Positions 13,720 through 15,689 of a DNA stretch of 15,689 nt are shown piece by piece. Below the pieces are notes generated by a model. It was not told the DNA's origin. It made no database searches and was given only the letters and a program-made list of their open reading frames with translations. Every line of letters starts with the position of its first letter. Positions within the stretch are counted from its first letter, which is position 1. The position numbers were made by a program, and so were the translations under genes. This DNA comes from UBA3071 sp965369635 (GTDB taxonomy: Bacteria; Chloroflexota; Anaerolineae; UBA3071), in NCBI GenBank assembly GCA_965369635.1, contig CBDURC010000047.1, forward strand, positions 1 through 15,689, in the 5' to 3' direction.

Positions 13720-14412
13720 CTAGCCCTTCTTCCGTCCGATCAGAATGAAGTCGCGAGCGAACAGGCTGGGCCAACGCCGCGCCAGCCAACCGTAGACATC
13801 TCGCACCACCGGCCAGCGCAGATAGAAAGGGTAGAACTGCCAGGCCCACAAGCAGATGGTGCCATCGGTGGCTTGGATCGCTATACCCCGCTCCCGCAGC
13901 AAGGCCATACCCTCCCGCATGGTGAAGAAGCGCAGGTGGGTGGGGTCGGTGGGGGAGTTGGGTACGTACGGGAAGCGCCCTTGCAACAGCCAGAGCCGGC
14001 AGCGCCAGTGGCCCAGGTTGGGCAGGGACAGGATGAGCTTGCCGCCTGGGCGCAGCACGCGCACCGCCTCGTCCAGAGCGCGTCCCACGTGGAAGCGATG
14101 CTCCAGGCCGGAGTCGCTGAGCACGGTGTCGAAGCTGGCATCGGAAAAGGGCAGCGGCTCCACGTCCAGGTCCACGTGAAAAGCTTCAATGCCCTTCTCC
14201 TGCGCTCGCGCCACAGCCACCGCCGACATATCCACGCCGATCACCTCGGCGCCTTTGTCGGCCAACTTGCGGGCCATGACCCCCGGACCGCAGTCCAGTG
14301 CCAGGATCCGCTTCCCGGGCTGCACGTGGGCCGCGAGCTGGTCCAGCCGCTCGTGGTCGAAGCGGTCGTCTTTCTCTTGCCAGTAGGCGTCGTAGAAATC
14401 GACTAGGTCCAT
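13720..14412 (-). CDS. MetW-like SAM-dependent methyltransferase
   Basis: The product is 230 aa from ATG 14412, 25 nt after the hydrolase stop. The ribosome binding site is weak (GGAA about 9 nt upstream). Class I methyltransferase motifs are clear: motif I ILALDCGPG (36-44), the acidic end of strand 2 in VIGVDMS (Asp61), LPFSDASFDTV and VLRPGGKL. LSLPNLGHWRCRLWLL followed by THLRFFTMREGMALL resembles MetW and related proteins, where this segment reads FPNFGHWR and then HLCT.RDF. No metX or other methionine gene is nearby, so a role in methionine synthesis is unlikely. In this operon a glycan- or lipid-modifying methyltransferase, possibly chain-capping, is more plausible. That is inference from context. 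Confidence 0.87.
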   Translation of the reverse strand: MDLVDFYDAYWQEKDDRFDHERLDQLAAHVQPGKRILALDCGPGVMARKLADKGAEVIGVDMSAVAVARAQEKGIEAFHVDLDVEPLPFSDASFDTVLSDSGLEHRFHVGRALDEAVRVLRPGGKLILSLPNLGHWRCRLWLLQGRFPYVPNSPTDPTHLRFFTMREGMALLRERGIAIQATDGTICLWAWQFYPFYLRWPVVRDVYGWLARRWPSLFARDFILIGRKKG

Positions 14413-14437
14413 GGTGCGTGTTCCATGCTCGTTGCCT

Positions 14438-15689
14438 CTAACTGCCGATTCTGGTAACTAGCGGTAGGTAGCGACGGTACACCACGGGTGTGGCGGTTGG
14501 CGAGGGCGTTGGCGTGTGTGTCGGCGTGGCGCTCGGCGTAGCAGTAGGCGTGTCGGTTGGCGTCGGTGTGGCTGTGGGTGTCGGTGTCGCTGTCGCCGTC
14601 GGCGTGTTCGTCGGCGTCGCTGTCGGCGTGGGCGTGGGGGGGAGGGCCACCAGGGTGACATCGTGCTCTCCTGCGGGGATGCTCACCATCAACGCGCCCG
14701 CCGTAGGGGTCATGACCGTGGTGGTTGGATCGCCCCCGCCAACCTCCTGCACGACGACCGTGTAGGGCAGGTCTGCGGGCAGACCCGCGTCGGCCAACTC
14801 GAAGGTCAGGCTCACAGGATGCGTGTCGCTTACCATACCGCTGAGGGTCTGCGTGGCGTCCAGGGCCTCCACCTGCACCGCCGTCCAGTGATCGCCCCCC
14901 GTCTGCTCGATATCCAGCCAGAAGTAGGACTTCGATTCGTCGCTGCGGATGTCCAGTCGGGACGGCGGTGCGCCGCGCACGTGGTTCGCCAGCCAATCCA
15001 CCTGCCAGTCGGGGTCGTATTCACCCACCTCATGGCCCCCTTCGTGCCAGAAGGGCTCAATGAGCTGGCCTCCCCGCCCCTGCACGGCGTTAACGAGGTC
15101 CTGCGCGTGATGCGGAAGCACCTTGGTGTCGTTCTCGCCGTGCACCACCGCCAGCGGCAGCGGCACCAGGTTGCCCGGCATGGACAGGCTGGAGCGGCGC
15201 TCATACTCGAAGGGCACCTCGTCGGGCGTGCCGCGGCACTCTTCAGATATCTGCTGCTGTCGGTACCAATCCTCCTCGTCGTACCAGGCAGTCAGGTCGG
15301 TGATGCCGGAGACATCCACGACGGCGGCAAAATGATCCGGGTACTTGGCAGCGGTGGTAGCGGCGATCATGCCGCCCATGGATTCCCCCTGCAGGTAGAC
15401 CCGGTCACCTTGTACGCCGTAGTGAAGGTCAGCGTAGGCCAGCGCATCCATGATATCGTGTTGGGAGGCGCGGGAGGCCAGCGCGCGGCGGCCTGGCGGC
15501 GTATCCGGCACTTCGCCGTGCATCTCGGGGGCCGCGAACAGCCAACCCTGTTCCGCTGCCGCCGGACCCCAGTAGCCGAGGGCATCCCAACGGGTGTCGC
15601 TCCAGCCGTGTAGAGCGATGACCAGGGGCAGGGGGCTGCCGCCGTAGCCCGGCGGCAATTGCAGCATGGCCCACTGGGGGCTGTCGTCG
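14438..15689 (-). CDS. Secreted alpha/beta hydrolase with Thr-Pro linker and YLPLV tail (5' partial)
   Basis: The frame stays open to the right edge (DDSPQWAMLQLPPGY), so the true start and any signal peptide lie beyond the window. Counting from the internal Met at 15667, PLPLVIALHGWSD (13-25) is the oxyanion region. GESMGG places the nucleophile at Ser96. HGENDTK gives the acid Asp180, and HEGGHE gives the base His212. This is the prolyl-oligopeptidase or PHB-depolymerase-like esterase layout. A beta-rich domain follows (about 235-338). Then comes a linker of about 55 residues made of Thr, Pro and Ala (TPTPTATPTNTP and similar), and the end VVYRRYLPLVTRIGS. The linker plus YLPLV.R end is a recurrent C-terminus of secreted Chloroflexota proteins and may be a surface-sorting signal. 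The substrate is unknown. The gene is the most upstream one visible in the operon. Confidence 0.88.
   Translation of the reverse strand, partial: DDSPQWAMLQLPPGYGGSPLPLVIALHGWSDTRWDALGYWGPAAAEQGWLFAAPEMHGEVPDTPPGRRALASRASQHDIMDALAYADLHYGVQGDRVYLQGESMGGMIAATTAAKYPDHFAAVVDVSGITDLTAWYDEEDWYRQQQISEECRGTPDEVPFEYERRSSLSMPGNLVPLPLAVVHGENDTKVLPHHAQDLVNAVQGRGGQLIEPFWHEGGHEVGEYDPDWQVDWLANHVRGAPPSRLDIRSDESKSYFWLDIEQTGGDHWTAVQVEALDATQTLSGMVSDTHPVSLTFELADAGLPADLPYTVVVQEVGGGDPTTTVMTPTAGALMVSIPAGEHDVTLVALPPTPTPTATPTNTPTATATPTPTATPTPTDTPTATPSATPTHTPTPSPTATPVVYRRYLPLVTRIGS
14497..14640. repeat. Low-complexity tandem repeat encoding the Thr-Pro linker
   Basis: On the plus strand the words GTCGGCGT, GTCGGTGT and GTGGGCGT recur at 6-bp multiples, coding TP and TATP steps on the minus strand. 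The array is C-poor on the plus strand and prone to slippage, so its length probably varies between strains. It ends before the conserved hydrolase part. Confidence 0.8.

Noticed and set aside
12471..13748. Plus-strand open frame of 425 codons opposite the flippase
   Set aside because: The translation is His/Gln/Gly-rich with no domain, and it lies fully over the clear Wzx gene and tight operon.
13720..14412. Ubiquinone or menaquinone methyltransferase (UbiE/UbiG)
   Set aside because: Motif I and the NLGHWR segment fit MetW-like proteins better, and no quinone genes are nearby.
14516..15613. Plus-strand open frame of 365 codons opposite the hydrolase
   Set aside because: It begins with an Arg/Cys-rich stretch produced by the linker repeat. 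The opposite strand has the complete Ser/Asp/His set.

Overview
The window reads as high-GC chromosomal DNA from a Chloroflexota bacterium, most likely Anaerolineae or a related class. This is inferred from gene content, not from a marker gene. The clues are a secreted hydrolase with a Thr-Pro linker and a terminal YLPLV tail, several helix-hairpin-helix (HhH, DUF4332-like) proteins, a VanW/YoaR-like protein, intergenic low-complexity repeats built on TTGGA/CTCCAA, and a lexA operator of the GAAC-N4-GTTC type.

Left block (about 366-6882, + strand): four genes in a row end at a strong rho-independent terminator. They encode a membrane-anchored protein with five HhH modules, a membrane-anchored protein with six Ig-like repeats that ends in LPVTG without a sorting tail, a HerA/FtsK-type P-loop ATPase with a long coiled-coil C-terminal part, and a small DUF4332-like HhH protein. 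Three of the four starts share the same arrangement (GGAGG, 7 nt, start codon followed by AC), and two of these are identical over 17 nt. I recognise the domains but not the set. It is the best candidate here for an undescribed system: a possible envelope-associated DNA-handling or DNA-tethering machine. This function is inferred.

Middle block (about 6936-9863, + strand): a VanW/YoaR-like cell-envelope protein has its own sigma70-like promoter. It is followed by a 27/28-bp periodic intergenic repeat with inverted arms, then by lexA. The lexA promoter is almost ideal (TTGACA-N18-TATAAT), with a GAAC-N4-GTTC box inside the spacer, so LexA should repress itself. The lexA leader holds a 12-bp palindrome and a hairpin just before the ribosome binding site. 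The protein has the Ser/Lys dyad, but Ala-Ser where the cleavage site is normally Ala-Gly. A GC-rich hairpin terminator follows.

Right block (9899-15689, - strand): a convergent, tightly packed operon, read from right to left. It holds a secreted alpha/beta hydrolase (5' end beyond the window), a MetW-like SAM methyltransferase, a Wzx-type flippase and two GT-B glycosyltransferases. Gaps are 25, 4 and 6 nt, then an 8-nt overlap. This looks like part of a cell-surface polysaccharide locus: glycosyltransferases build a lipid-linked glycan, the flippase moves it across the membrane, and the methyltransferase may modify or cap it. The promoter of this operon is outside the window.

No rRNA, tRNA, CRISPR array, transposase or integrase gene was seen.
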